The notes: generated by a model from the letters alone, not told the origin. 64,000 nt of DNA from Ramlibacter sp. (GCA_019635435.1 JAHBZM010000001.1:1178001-1242000), one strand, 5' to 3'; positions 26,166 to 34,408 are shown, counted from the first letter of the stretch. Translations and numbers: made by a program.

Positions 26166-26933
26166 ATGCGTGTTGATCAACTTCTGGTCGAGCGGGGCCT
26201 GGCCAGCTCGCGCGCGCAGGCCCAGCGCCTGATCGGCGCGGGCGTGCGCTGGCGTGACGGCGGCGAATGGAAAACCGTGGGCAAGAACCGCGACGAGGTG
26301 CCTGCCGGCGCCGAGCTGCAGCTGCTCGACGAGGCCGAGGCGCGCTACGTCTCGCGTGGCGGCCTCAAGCTTGAAGGCGGGCTCAAAAGCAGCGGGCTGG
26401 ACGTGACCGGCAAGCATTGCCTGGACGTGGGCCAGTCCACCGGTGGCTTCACCGACTGCCTGCTGCAGCGGGGCGCCGCCCATGTGGTGGGCGTGGATGT
26501 GGGCCAGGGCCAGGTGCACCCCCAGGTGCGTGACGACGAGCGCGTGACCTGCATTGAAAAGCTCAATGCACGCGACATGACTGCTACCGATTTGATAGCT
26601 GAAAGTGGCCGTGGAGACTGGACTCGCAGCACTTTTGACCTGATTGTTGGGGATTTGTCGTTCATTTCGCAGACCCTGGTGCTGCCCGCGCTGGTGCCCC
26701 TGCTGGAAGACGGCGGCGCCATCCTCATGCTGGTCAAGCCGCAGTTCGAGCTGCAGCCGGGCCAGGTGGGCAAGGGCGGCATCGTGCGCGACGAGGCGCT
26801 GTACGCGGTGGTGGAGCAGCGCATCCGCGAGTGCCATGCGTCGCTGGGGCTGACGGTGCGCGGCTGGTATGACAGCGCCATCACCGGGGGCGATGGCAAC
26901 CGGGAATTTTTTGTGTACGCAACCAGAAACTGA
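26166..26933 (+). CDS. tlyA: TlyA-family rRNA 2'-O-methyltransferase / hemolysin-like protein
   Basis: A 255-residue protein with an N-terminal S4 RNA-binding domain (MRVDQLLVERGLASSRAQAQ) and a Rossmann methyltransferase domain (LDVGQSTGGFTDCLLQ, DLIVGDLSFISQ, LVKPQFEL). Mycobacterial TlyA methylates cytidines in 16S and 23S rRNA using SAM. Being next to ahcY and metF links SAM use with SAM recycling. ATG 26166 was chosen because the S4 domain begins there; the frame is open far upstream inside ahcY. Residues about 139-155 (TATDLIAESGRGDWTRS) are encoded by an interspersed repeat. Confidence 0.88.
   Translation: MRVDQLLVERGLASSRAQAQRLIGAGVRWRDGGEWKTVGKNRDEVPAGAELQLLDEAEARYVSRGGLKLEGGLKSSGLDVTGKHCLDVGQSTGGFTDCLLQRGAAHVVGVDVGQGQVHPQVRDDERVTCIEKLNARDMTATDLIAESGRGDWTRSTFDLIVGDLSFISQTLVLPALVPLLEDGGAILMLVKPQFELQPGQVGKGGIVRDEALYAVVEQRIRECHASLGLTVRGWYDSAITGGDGNREFFVYATRN
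26583..26630 (+). repeat. Interspersed ~49-bp element, copy b (inside tlyA)
   Basis: GCTACC-GATTT-GATAGC dyad (26583-26599), then GTGGCCG and GGACT in the tail. In sense orientation it translates as ATDLIAESGRGDWTRS. The AESGR peptide and reading phase are shared with the copy in paaE. Confidence 0.78.
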
Positions 26934-26951
26934 ATGGAAGGGATCCGAGAA

Positions 26952-27857
26952 ATGAGCGACGCCGGGCCGCCCCAAGGCGCGAAGGCCCCCCCGGGGGGCA
27001 GCGCAGCACACGCAGTGGCAAGCGTGGGGGCCACATGGCCCATTAGCCTGGAATTTTTCCCGACCAAGACGCCTGAAGGCGCGGTCAAGCTGCGCGCGGC
27101 GCGCCAGCAGCTGTATGCGCTCAAGCCCGAGTTCTGCTCGGTGACGTTTGGCGCCGGTGGCTCGACGCAGGATGGCACCCTGCAGGCCGTGACCGAAATC
27201 ATGGCCGAGGGCTGCGCGGCGGCGCCGCACCTGAGCTGCATTGGCCAGTCTCATGAAAGCATCCGCGAGAGGCTCGCGGCCTACGCGGCCGCCGGCATTC
27301 GCCGCATCGTGGCGCTGCGCGGCGACCTGCCCAGCGGCTATGGCATGGGCGGCGAGTTCCGTTATGCGAGCGACCTGGTGGCCTTCATCCGCGCCGAGAC
27401 GGGCGAGCGCTTCCACATCGAGGTGGCGGCCTACCCTGAAATCCACCCGCAGGCCAAATCGCCGCTGTCCGACCTGGATGCCTTCGCGGCCAAGGTCAAG
27501 GCCGGCGCCAACTCGGGCATCACGCAGTACTTCTTCAATGCCGATGCCTATTTCCGCTATGTGGATGACCTGCGCCGCCTCGGCGTCGAGGTGCCGGTGG
27601 TGCCGGGCATCATGCCCATCACCAGTTCCACCCAGCTGCTGCGCTTTTCCGACGCCTGCGGCGCCGAGATTCCGCGCTGGATCCGCATGCGGCTGCAGGC
27701 CTTTGGCGACGACACCGCGTCGATCAAGGCCTTTGGCCTGGACGTGGTGACCGACCTGTGCGACCAGTTGCGCAACGCGGGCGCCCCGGGCATCCACTTC
27801 TACACCATGAACCAGGCCGGCGCCACGCTGGCGATCTGCGAGCGCCTGGGCCTCTGA
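26952..27857 (+). CDS. metF: 5,10-methylenetetrahydrofolate reductase
   Basis: A 301-residue FAD enzyme (from ATG 26952) that reduces methylene-THF to methyl-THF for methionine synthesis. ISLEFFPTKTPEG, KPEFCSVTFGAGGSTQDGT and RGDLPSGYGMGGEF are diagnostic. Family proteins begin close to the SLEFFP strand. Here about 30 extra residues (SDAGPPQGAKAPPGGSAAHA...) come first and are encoded by GC-rich repeat DNA. ATG 26934 or an in-frame GTG near 27027 are alternative starts, so the N terminus is uncertain. Third gene of the SAH-switch-controlled methyl-cycle cluster. Confidence 0.93.
   Translation: MSDAGPPQGAKAPPGGSAAHAVASVGATWPISLEFFPTKTPEGAVKLRAARQQLYALKPEFCSVTFGAGGSTQDGTLQAVTEIMAEGCAAAPHLSCIGQSHESIRERLAAYAAAGIRRIVALRGDLPSGYGMGGEFRYASDLVAFIRAETGERFHIEVAAYPEIHPQAKSPLSDLDAFAAKVKAGANSGITQYFFNADAYFRYVDDLRRLGVEVPVVPGIMPITSSTQLLRFSDACGAEIPRWIRMRLQAFGDDTASIKAFGLDVVTDLCDQLRNAGAPGIHFYTMNQAGATLAICERLGL
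26961..27032. repeat. GC-rich repeat encoding the MetF N-terminal extension
   Basis: The block GCCGGGCCGCCCCAAGGCGC, then CCCCCCCGGGGGGCAGCGC and ACGCAGTGGCAAGCGTGGGG, resembles GC-rich repeats I recall from Comamonadaceae intergenic DNA. It lies across the 5' end of metF and is translated in the annotated frame. No exact second copy is present in the window. Confidence 0.45.
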
Positions 27858-27912
27858 GGCCGCGGCGGGGCCGGCGCAGCCCCTAAAATCCGCGTCAGCA
27901 TAGGAGAGTGGG

Positions 27913-28491
27913 ATGGCGATTCGTCAATGGATTCGGGGGGCGTTGGCCCTGGGGCTGGCCTTGGTGCTGCCCGCTGTGGCGCTGGCCCAGTCGTCGTATA
28001 TCTGCAAGGACAACACCGGGCGGGCCTACCGCTCCAGCGAGCCCTGCAAGCCGGGCCTGGTCTATTACGGGCCGGTGCCGGAGCAGCCGGTCCACCGCTC
28101 CTACGTGCCACGCATTTCAGAGGCGCCGGAGTATGTGTCGCTGATGGGCCCGCGCTGTTCGTCGCTGCACGATGCGCTGCGCACGGCGCACGCGCGGGGC
28201 CTCACCAGTGAAACGGTGGAGGGCATGCGCAAGGAATACAACCAGGAATGCCACGACGACGAGCGCCAGGCGATGCAGGAGCTGAGCCGGCGGCGCAAGG
28301 AGAAGCGGCAGGAGACCGACCAGGCCAACGCGGTGGCCAAGCGCGAGGCCAACTGGAGCAAGTCCCAGCAGGAGATGTGCGGTGAACTCAAGCGCGTGCT
28401 CAAGGTCAAGCGGGCGCGCACCGACCTGAACGAAGGCGAGCAGCGCGACCTGGAACGCTCCACCGAGGCCTACCAGCGCCGCTGCGGCTGA
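27913..28491 (+). CDS. Secreted protein with DUF4124-like N terminus, function unknown
   Basis: A 192-residue protein. The signal peptide (LALGLALVLPAVALAQ, about residues 10-26) is followed by SSYICKDNTGRAYRSSEPCK, which resembles the DUF4124 pattern of a Cys pair around an aromatic strand. The rest (about 75-190) is strongly charged and probably helical, with two further Cys near the C terminus that may form disulfides. It begins 55 bp after metF on the same strand behind AGGAGAGTGGG and converges on the EamA gene. The role is unknown; a periplasmic location is the only firm inference. Confidence 0.7.
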   Translation: MAIRQWIRGALALGLALVLPAVALAQSSYICKDNTGRAYRSSEPCKPGLVYYGPVPEQPVHRSYVPRISEAPEYVSLMGPRCSSLHDALRTAHARGLTSETVEGMRKEYNQECHDDERQAMQELSRRRKEKRQETDQANAVAKREANWSKSQQEMCGELKRVLKVKRARTDLNEGEQRDLERSTEAYQRRCG

Positions 28492-28520
28492 CCGGGGCGG
28501 CAGGCAGCGCGGGATTCAGC

Positions 28521-29450
28521 TCAGCCTGCGCTCTCGGGAGGCTGTGGCGCCGGCCGCTGGCTCACCAGCCAGATGCCCGGCAGGATCAGCGCGGCACCCA
28601 CGGCGTGGTGCCAGCCCACCGGTTCACCCAGGAACAGCCAGGCCATGGCTGCGCCATACAGCGGCCCCAGATACAGCTGCGACGAGGCCCGCGCCACGCC
28701 CAGCTGGCGCTGCACAAACGAATAGCACCAGTACGCCGCGGCGCCCGGCGCCACGCCCGCCAGCAGCATCAGGCCCAGGGCATGGGCACCCACCGGGGGC
28801 GTGCCGGGCTGCACCAGTTCCCACAGCGTGAAGGGCGCCAGCACCACCAGCCCGCCCGCGGCCACGGCGCTCAGGTGCGCCGCCGGCCCCAGGGGCGTGG
28901 GCCAGCGCCGCTGCAGCAGCACAAAGCCTGACCACGACGCCGTGGCCGCCACCACCCACAGATCGCCGGGCACCCATTGCACGGCGCCCAGCGCCCCCCA
29001 GTGGCCGCGGATGACGACGTTGACTACGCCCGCCAGCGCCAGCGCCGCGCCCAGCCATTGCCGCGGCCTGAACCGCTCATGCAGCCACAGCACCGAGGCC
29101 AGCGCGATCATCACGGGCGACACGGAGTAGATCAGCGACAGGTTGGTGGCCGTGGTGGTGCGCGCGGCGATGTAGACCCAGGCGCCGCAGATCCACATGC
29201 CCAGGGCACCCAGCACCAGGAAGCGCCGCCATTGCGCGAGCAGCAGCGCGCGATGCCGCAGCAGCTCGGGGGCGGTAAAGGCCCCCAGCAGCGCCGCGGC
29301 GATGGCCCAGCGGCCGAAGGCCAGCGTGTGCGGCGCCACGATCCCGGGCGACCAGCGCGCCACCAGGTAATTGACGCACCACAGGGCGGGGGTGACGAAA
29401 ATCAGCGCATAGGCCAGCCGCTGGGCGGCCGGGTGGTCAGCGCTCGTCAT
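28521..29450 (-). CDS. EamA/DMT-superfamily permease at the end of the paa operon
   Basis: A 309-residue protein with about ten membrane segments in two EamA repeats (ALWCVNYLVARWSPGIVAPH in the first; LGPLYGAAMAWLFLGEPVGW in the second). DMT carriers export or import small metabolites. The start codon overlaps the last 14 bp of paaE, so this gene is translated with the phenylacetyl-CoA epoxygenase operon. A role in moving phenylacetate or an intermediate is suggested by position only. An unrelated exporter picked up by chance cannot be excluded. Confidence 0.85.
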   Translation of the reverse strand: MTSADHPAAQRLAYALIFVTPALWCVNYLVARWSPGIVAPHTLAFGRWAIAAALLGAFTAPELLRHRALLLAQWRRFLVLGALGMWICGAWVYIAARTTTATNLSLIYSVSPVMIALASVLWLHERFRPRQWLGAALALAGVVNVVIRGHWGALGAVQWVPGDLWVVAATASWSGFVLLQRRWPTPLGPAAHLSAVAAGGLVVLAPFTLWELVQPGTPPVGAHALGLMLLAGVAPGAAAYWCYSFVQRQLGVARASSQLYLGPLYGAAMAWLFLGEPVGWHHAVGAALILPGIWLVSQRPAPQPPESAG

Positions 29451-30537
29451 AGCTGACCACCACGCGGGTGGTCAGCGGACGCGACTGGCAGGTCAGCACA
29501 AAGCCTTTTTCGATTTCCCATGGCTCGAGTGTAAAGTTCTTGTCCATCTGGACTTGACCCTCAAGCACCCGGGCGCGGCAGGTGCAGCACACGCCGCCCT
29601 TGCAGGAATAAGGCAGGTCCAGCCCGGCGTCCAGCGCCACGTCCAGCACATGGTCGTCGGCGCCCATGGCCAGGTGGTGGGTTTTGCCGTCCATCACCAC
29701 ATCCAGCACATGTTTGGAGTCGTTTGGGGCTGTAGTCCTTGCCGGGCGGCCACTTTCAGCTACAGATTTTGTAGCAACCGTGCCTGCCGCAAAAAAGCGT
29801 TCGCAATGCACGCGCTCGCGCGGCAGGCCGGCGGCCAGCAGCGCGCGCTCCGTGGTGTCGATCATGCCCTCGGGCCCGCAGATGAAGACCTCGTCCATGG
29901 CCGTCACGGGCAGCACGCTGCCCAGCAGCTCGTGGACCTTGGCTTCGTCGAGCCGGCCATTGAGCAGGGCCACTTCCTGGGGCTGGCGCGACAGCAGGTG
30001 GATCAGGCTCAGGCGCGCGGGGTACTGGTCCTTCAGGTCCTGCAGCGCCTCGTTGAACATGATGGTGTTGACGCGCTGGTTGCTGTAGACCAGCGTGAAG
30101 CGCGAGGCGGGCTCGGCCGCCAGCGTGCTGGCGATGATGGACAGCACGGGCGTGATGCCCGAGCCCGCGGCAAAGGCCACGCGGTGCATCGCGCCCGCGT
30201 GGCGCGGCGTGAAGCGGCCGTCGGGCGGCATCACGTCCAGCGTGTCACCGGCGCGCAGGTGGGCCACGGCCCAGCGCGAGAACACCCCGCCCTCCACGGG
30301 CTTGATGCCCACCTCCAGCTCATGCGACTGCCGGTAGCGCGCGTGCGGGCTGCAGATCGAATAGCTGCGCCGTGTCTCTGCGCCGTCAATGCGGGCGCGC
30401 AGGGTCAGGAACTGGCCCGGAGAAAAGTCGAAGGTGTCCCGCAGTTCCGCGGGCACCGAGAAGGTGATGGCCGCGGCACCGGCCGCTTCCGGCGTGACCC
30501 GTGTGACCGTGAGCGCATGGAAATGGGGTGTGGACAT
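29437..30537 (-). CDS. paaE: Phenylacetyl-CoA epoxygenase reductase subunit PaaE
   Basis: A 366-residue NADPH oxidoreductase that feeds electrons to the PaaAC monooxygenase. An N-terminal FAD-binding barrel (RRSYSICS) and NAD-binding domain (FAAGSGITPVLSI) are followed by a C-terminal plant-type ferredoxin domain (PYSCKGGVCCTC plus a distal Cys) binding a 2Fe-2S cluster. The start codon shares one base with the paaD stop. The linker between reductase and ferredoxin domains (ATKSVAESGRPARTTAP) is encoded by an interspersed repeat, so its length differs from ordinary PaaE. Confidence 0.95.
   Translation of the reverse strand: MSTPHFHALTVTRVTPEAAGAAAITFSVPAELRDTFDFSPGQFLTLRARIDGAETRRSYSICSPHARYRQSHELEVGIKPVEGGVFSRWAVAHLRAGDTLDVMPPDGRFTPRHAGAMHRVAFAAGSGITPVLSIIASTLAAEPASRFTLVYSNQRVNTIMFNEALQDLKDQYPARLSLIHLLSRQPQEVALLNGRLDEAKVHELLGSVLPVTAMDEVFICGPEGMIDTTERALLAAGLPRERVHCERFFAAGTVATKSVAESGRPARTTAPNDSKHVLDVVMDGKTHHLAMGADDHVLDVALDAGLDLPYSCKGGVCCTCRARVLEGQVQMDKNFTLEPWEIEKGFVLTCQSRPLTTRVVVSYDER
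29729..29775 (-). repeat. Interspersed ~49-bp element, copy c (inside paaE)
   Basis: On the minus strand, GCTACA-AAATC-TGTAGC is followed by GAAAGTGGCCGCCCGGCAAGG and ACTACAGCCCC. It is sense-oriented, in frame, and falls in the interdomain linker. The dyad, the AGCTGAAAGTGGCCG block and the phase are shared with the copy in tlyA. Confidence 0.8.
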
Positions 30538-31049
30538 CAGTAGGGCTTGAAGTAGTCAAACGGTTCGAGGCAGTCCAGGCACTTGTAGAGTGCCTTGCAG
30601 GCCGTGGAGCCGAAATGCGAGGTTTCGGTGGTGTTCAGCGACTGACAGTGCGGGCAGGCCACGGCGTCCGGGGCACCGGGTTTCCGGCGCGCGAACTGCA
30701 GCACGCTGGCGTTTGGCGCTGCGCTGCCGGCGGCCTGGTGCGGCGGGGCAATGCCAAAGGCCTTGAGCTTGGCGCGGCCGGGCTCGCTGATCCAGTCGGT
30801 GGTCCAGGCCGGGGCCAGGCGGGTGACCACCGTGGCATTCAGGTGCCGGGCCGCGAGGGCCGCGCGCACGTCGTCTTCGATCTGCCCCATGGCCGGGCAG
30901 CCGCTGTAGGTGGGGGTGATGACCACCTCCAGCGCGCCGTTGTGTTCGTTGACCTCGCGCAGGATGCCCAGCTCGCGGATCGACACCACGGGGATCTCGG
31001 GGTCGGGCACGCCTTCCAGCGCGTCCCAGGCGCGCTGGGCCAGCGTCAC
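30537..31049 (-). CDS. paaD: Phenylacetyl-CoA epoxygenase assembly subunit PaaD
   Basis: A 170-residue protein needed for activity of the PaaABCE complex and thought to help iron-sulfur assembly. An N-terminal MIP18/DUF59 domain (VPDPEIPVVSIRELGIL, TPTYSGCPAM) is joined to a C-terminal zinc-ribbon (CPHCQSLNT...CKALYKCLDC). The start is a GTG at 31049 overlapping the paaC stop as GTGA; GTG 31052 is equally possible. A longer open frame to 31439 lies antiphase within paaC and was not used. Confidence 0.93.
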   Translation of the reverse strand: MTLAQRAWDALEGVPDPEIPVVSIRELGILREVNEHNGALEVVITPTYSGCPAMGQIEDDVRAALAARHLNATVVTRLAPAWTTDWISEPGRAKLKAFGIAPPHQAAGSAAPNASVLQFARRKPGAPDAVACPHCQSLNTTETSHFGSTACKALYKCLDCLEPFDYFKPY

Positions 31050-31807
31050 CACACGGCTCCCGGGTGCTGGCGCGCCAGGCCCTGCATCTCGCCCAGCAGG
31101 TAGCTCAGGTGTTCGGAATGCTGGCCCTGCTTGCCGCGCGACAGGTGGCCGCTGCCGGACGGGCGCGTGAGCGTGGCCTCGGCCAGCGCGTCGTTGACCT
31201 CGGCGTCCCAGGCTTCGCGCAGGGCGGCGGTCCGCGCGTCGGCGTCGGCCCAGAACTCCTGGGTGTAGGGCATCAGGTGGTTCAGCGCGGCCTGGGTGCG
31301 GGCATGGGACTCGTCGGTGCCATCGCCCAGGCGCACCAGCCAGTCGCGCGCATGGCGCAGGTGGTAGCGCACTTCCTTGGACGACTTGGCGGCGATGGCG
31401 GCCAGCTGGGCGTCCTCGTGGCTTTGCAGGGCGTCCCACAGCAGCACCATCAGCGTGCTGAACAGGAAGTTGCGCACGATGGTGGTGGCGTAATCGCGGT
31501 CGGCCGTGGCCGTGCCGGCCAGCGGGCCGTGGTGGGGCAATTCGAGCAGCGTGTAGTTGCGAAACTCCTGCGGGTCACGCAGGTAGGCCAGTGAGTCTTC
31601 GGTGCTGCCATCGCCCTTGAGCGTGGCCACATGCTGGTACAGCAGGCGCGCCTGGCCGATCAAATCCAGGCTGATGTTGGCCAGTGCAATGTCTTCTTCG
31701 AGCACCGGGCCGTGGCCGCACCATTCGGCATTGCGCTGGCCCAGCACCAGCGCGTTGTCGGCCAGGTGCAGCAGGTAGTCCAGCGGGGCGTGCTTGGCCT
31801 GCCCCAT
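31046..31807 (-). CDS. paaC: Phenylacetyl-CoA epoxygenase structural subunit PaaC
   Basis: A 253-residue ferritin-like helical protein that pairs with PaaA in the oxygenase core. LLHLADNALVLGQRNAEWCG, LANISLDLIGQARLLYQHVA and RYHLRHARDWLVRLGDGT are typical. PaaC keeps the fold but lacks the full di-iron ligand set of PaaA in characterised systems. ATG 31807 overlaps the paaB stop (ATGA), and its own stop overlaps paaD. The gene order A-B-C-D-E is the classical one. Confidence 0.95.
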   Translation of the reverse strand: MGQAKHAPLDYLLHLADNALVLGQRNAEWCGHGPVLEEDIALANISLDLIGQARLLYQHVATLKGDGSTEDSLAYLRDPQEFRNYTLLELPHHGPLAGTATADRDYATTIVRNFLFSTLMVLLWDALQSHEDAQLAAIAAKSSKEVRYHLRHARDWLVRLGDGTDESHARTQAALNHLMPYTQEFWADADARTAALREAWDAEVNDALAEATLTRPSGSGHLSRGKQGQHSEHLSYLLGEMQGLARQHPGAVW

Positions 31808-32100
31808 CACATGTGCCCCACTTCGTCGGGGATGTCGTAGAACGTGGGGTGGCGGTAGATCTTGTCGGCCATGGGCTCGAAGAACTCGGCCTTGTCGTCG
31901 GGCTCGCTCGCGGTGATGGCGGCCGAGGGCACGACCCACAGGCTCACGCCTTCCTGGCGCCGGGTGTAGACGTCGCGGGCCATCTGCAGCGCCTGCGCCG
32001 CGTCCACCGCATGCAGGCTGCCGCAGTGCTTGTGTTCGAGGCCCTGCTTGGACCGTACAAAGACTTCCCACAGGGGCCATTCGTTCTGGGTGGTGCTCAT
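31807..32100 (-). CDS. paaB: Phenylacetyl-CoA epoxygenase subunit PaaB
   Basis: A 97-residue small subunit that bridges PaaAC dimers. WPLWEVFVRSKQGLEHKHCG, ALQMARDVYTRRQEG and FFEPMADKIYRHPTFY are conserved family segments, and the length is normal. ATG 32100 overlaps the paaA stop (ATGA), and its own stop overlaps the paaC start. The chain of 1-4 bp overlaps shows strict translational coupling, suited to fixed subunit stoichiometry. Confidence 0.95.
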   Translation of the reverse strand: MSTTQNEWPLWEVFVRSKQGLEHKHCGSLHAVDAAQALQMARDVYTRRQEGVSLWVVPSAAITASEPDDKAEFFEPMADKIYRHPTFYDIPDEVGHM

Positions 32101-33119
32101 GCGGCCTCCTTCAGCGCGCGCTGTTTTTGCTTGCGCGCATGGGCCAGGGCGGCGTCGCGCACCCACTGGCCGTCGTTGTGGGCCTTGACGCGCGTGGCCA
32201 GCCGCTCCGCGTTGCAGGGGCCGTTGCCGTTGACGGTGGCCCAGAACTCGTCCCAGTCGATGGCGCCGTAGTCGTGCTGCTGCCTGGCCTCGTTCCACTT
32301 CAGGTCGGGGTCGGGCAGGGTGACGCCCAGGACTTTGGCCTGCGGCACCGTGGCGTCGACAAACTTCTGGCGCAGGTCGTCGTTGCTGATGCGCTTGATG
32401 CCCCAGCGCATGCCCTGCGCGCTGTTGGGGCTGTCGGCGTCGGGCGGGCCAAACATGGCCAGCACCGGCCACCACCAGCGGTTCACCGCGTCCTGCACCA
32501 TGGCGCGCTGGGCGGGGGTGCCGGTCATCTGGGCCATCAGGCTCTCAAAGCCCTGGCGCTGGTGAAAGCTTTCTTCCTTGCAGATGCGGATCATGGCGCG
32601 GGCGTAGGGCCCGTAGCTGCAGCGGCAGATCGGCACCTGGTTCATGATGGCCGCGCCGTCCACCAGCCAGCCGATCACGCCCACATCGGCCCAGGTCAGC
32701 GTGGGGTAGTTGAAGATGGAGCTGTACTTGGCGCGGCCGGTGTGCAGCGCGTCCAGCATCTGGTCGCGGCTGGTGCCCAGGGTTTCGCCCGCGCTGTACA
32801 GGTACAGGCCGTGGCCGCCCTCGTCCTGCACCTTGGCCAGCAGGATGGCCTTGCGCTTGAGGCTGGGGGCGCGGCTGATCCAGTTGCCCTCGGGCTGCAT
32901 GCCGATGATCTCGCTGTGCGCATGCTGGCTGATCTGGCGCACCAGCGTCTTGCGGTAGGCCTCGGGCATCCAGTCCTGCGGCTCGATCTTGCCGTTGGCA
33001 TCGATCTTCTCGTCAAAGCGTTGCTGAAGCGCCGCGCTGGCCGGGTTGGCGGGCGGTGCGACCGGCTTGAGCGGCGTGTCGCGTGCCGGGTTCGGGAGGT
33101 CGAGGGCTTGGGTGTACAT
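32097..33119 (-). CDS. paaA: Phenylacetyl-CoA epoxygenase catalytic subunit PaaA
   Basis: A 340-residue di-iron monooxygenase subunit that epoxidises the aromatic ring of phenylacetyl-CoA, the committed step of aerobic phenylacetate breakdown. Glu/His ligands fall in AKVQDEGGHGLYLYSAGETL and ICKEESFHQRQGFESLM; the N terminus is Pro-rich and variable. ATG 33119 follows AGGAGACATGC. The upstream in-frame start at 33170 would lie across the spacer before the operator and was rejected. First gene of a paaABCDE-EamA operon; the ligase paaK and later ring-opening genes are not in this window. Confidence 0.96.
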   Translation of the reverse strand: MYTQALDLPNPARDTPLKPVAPPANPASAALQQRFDEKIDANGKIEPQDWMPEAYRKTLVRQISQHAHSEIIGMQPEGNWISRAPSLKRKAILLAKVQDEGGHGLYLYSAGETLGTSRDQMLDALHTGRAKYSSIFNYPTLTWADVGVIGWLVDGAAIMNQVPICRCSYGPYARAMIRICKEESFHQRQGFESLMAQMTGTPAQRAMVQDAVNRWWWPVLAMFGPPDADSPNSAQGMRWGIKRISNDDLRQKFVDATVPQAKVLGVTLPDPDLKWNEARQQHDYGAIDWDEFWATVNGNGPCNAERLATRVKAHNDGQWVRDAALAHARKQKQRALKEAA

Positions 33120-33168
33120 GCATGTCTCCTGCAGGCGCTTGTTGGGCGGCGCTGGAACGCAGTATACC

Positions 33169-33196
33169 AATTAACCGACCGAGCGGTCGGTTAATT
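33169..33196. promoter_or_regulatory. Perfect palindromic TetR-type (PaaR-like) operator before paaA
   Basis: AATTAACCGACCG-AG-CGGTCGGTTAATT: 13-bp arms with no mismatch and a 2-bp centre, 49 bp upstream of the paaA start. ACCGACCG-N2-CGGTCGGT is the form described for PaaR, the TetR-family repressor of phenylacetate genes in Betaproteobacteria. No paaR is adjacent; the two TetR genes in the window have their own, different palindromes. Confidence 0.85.
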
Positions 33197-33382
33197 TTCA
33201 GCGATCCCCATAGGGGACCCAACGGCCGGCCTTTTGCAGCGGCAATGCACCAAAAGCACACGCAACGCGCCGGCTGCTGTTTCTAAAAGTACTCAAATTT
33301 CCCCAAAAGAGCCGGCAGGTGGTACGGCATAGCTTTTGCAATCCCGAGCGTCGGGCCTGTGTCCGATAACTCTGGAGAAGAA

Positions 33383-34408
33383 ATGAAAACAAAACTGATT
33401 CTGGCCGGCACCCTGGCCGCCTGGGCCGGCATGGCGGCGGCGCAAAGCTCGGTCCAGCTGATGGGGACCGCCGACATCTATGCAGGTTCCAAGCGCATGG
33501 CGGGCGACGCCGGCCGGGCCTCGGTGGTCAACAGCGGTGGCATGACGACCTCATGGTTCGGGGTGAAGGGCACGGAAGACCTGGGTGGTGGCCTGCAGGC
33601 CAAGTTCGCCCTGACTTCGTTCATCCAGGTGGACTCAGGCAACCAGGGGCGCTTTCCGAATGACCCGTTTTTCTCGCGCGACGCCAATGTGAGCCTGGCG
33701 GGCAGCTTTGGCACGGTCACGCTGGGCCGCGGCCTGGCGCCCAACTTCCTGCCCACGGTGATCTTCAACCCGTTTGGCGATTCGTTCACCTTCGCACCGC
33801 TGGTGCTGCACGCCAACGTGCCGCTGTTCAACGGCACGGGCTGGGCCGCCACCACCCCGTCAGACACGGGCTGGGCCAACGAGATCATTTACAGCACGCC
33901 CAACTTCTCAGGCCTGTCAGCCAACGTGCATTACCAGTTTGGCGAAGTGGCGGGCGACTCCGGCCCCAAGAACGTCGGCCTGAATGTGCTCTATTTCAAT
34001 GGCCCGTTTGCCGCCACGGCCTTCTACGAGCGCGACCAGATCACCAACCCGGCCGCCTCGGCGCCGTTTGCCACGGGTGACAAGAAGACCGACTGGATGC
34101 TGGGCGCCTCGTATGACGCCAAGGTGGTCAAGGGCTTCCTGACCTACGGCAAGGCAAAGTCCGACAAGCTGGTGCCCCAGGCCAAAACGGTGTCCCTCGG
34201 CGCCTCGGTGCCGGTGGGTCTGGGCAAGGTCCTGGTGGGGGCTGCCCGGACCAAGGTCGAGCCGGGCAACACGCGCAGCACGTTCTCGCTGGGCTACGAC
34301 TACAACCTGTCCAAGAGCACCGACGTGTACGCCATGTACATGCGCGACAGGATCACCACCTTCAGCAGCGGCACCAGCTTTGGCGCCGGCATCCGCAAGC
34401 GCTTCTGA
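33383..34408 (+). CDS. Outer-membrane porin (Porin_4 type)
   Basis: A 341-residue trimeric-porin homologue. The signal peptide (LILAGTLAAWAGMAAA) leads into QSSVQLMGTADIYAGSK, GVKGTEDLGGGLQAKFAL, GTVTLGRG, and a C-terminal strand ending in Arg-Phe (GAGIRKRF), the usual outer-membrane assembly signal. It should form a 16-stranded beta-barrel for passive solute entry. ATG 33383 follows GGAGAAGAA. The 186-bp stretch between the operator and this gene has an AT-rich centre bracketed by GCCGGC repeats but no clear promoter. It could serve phenylacetate entry, by position only. Confidence 0.92.
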   Translation: MKTKLILAGTLAAWAGMAAAQSSVQLMGTADIYAGSKRMAGDAGRASVVNSGGMTTSWFGVKGTEDLGGGLQAKFALTSFIQVDSGNQGRFPNDPFFSRDANVSLAGSFGTVTLGRGLAPNFLPTVIFNPFGDSFTFAPLVLHANVPLFNGTGWAATTPSDTGWANEIIYSTPNFSGLSANVHYQFGEVAGDSGPKNVGLNVLYFNGPFAATAFYERDQITNPAASAPFATGDKKTDWMLGASYDAKVVKGFLTYGKAKSDKLVPQAKTVSLGASVPVGLGKVLVGAARTKVEPGNTRSTFSLGYDYNLSKSTDVYAMYMRDRITTFSSGTSFGAGIRKRF

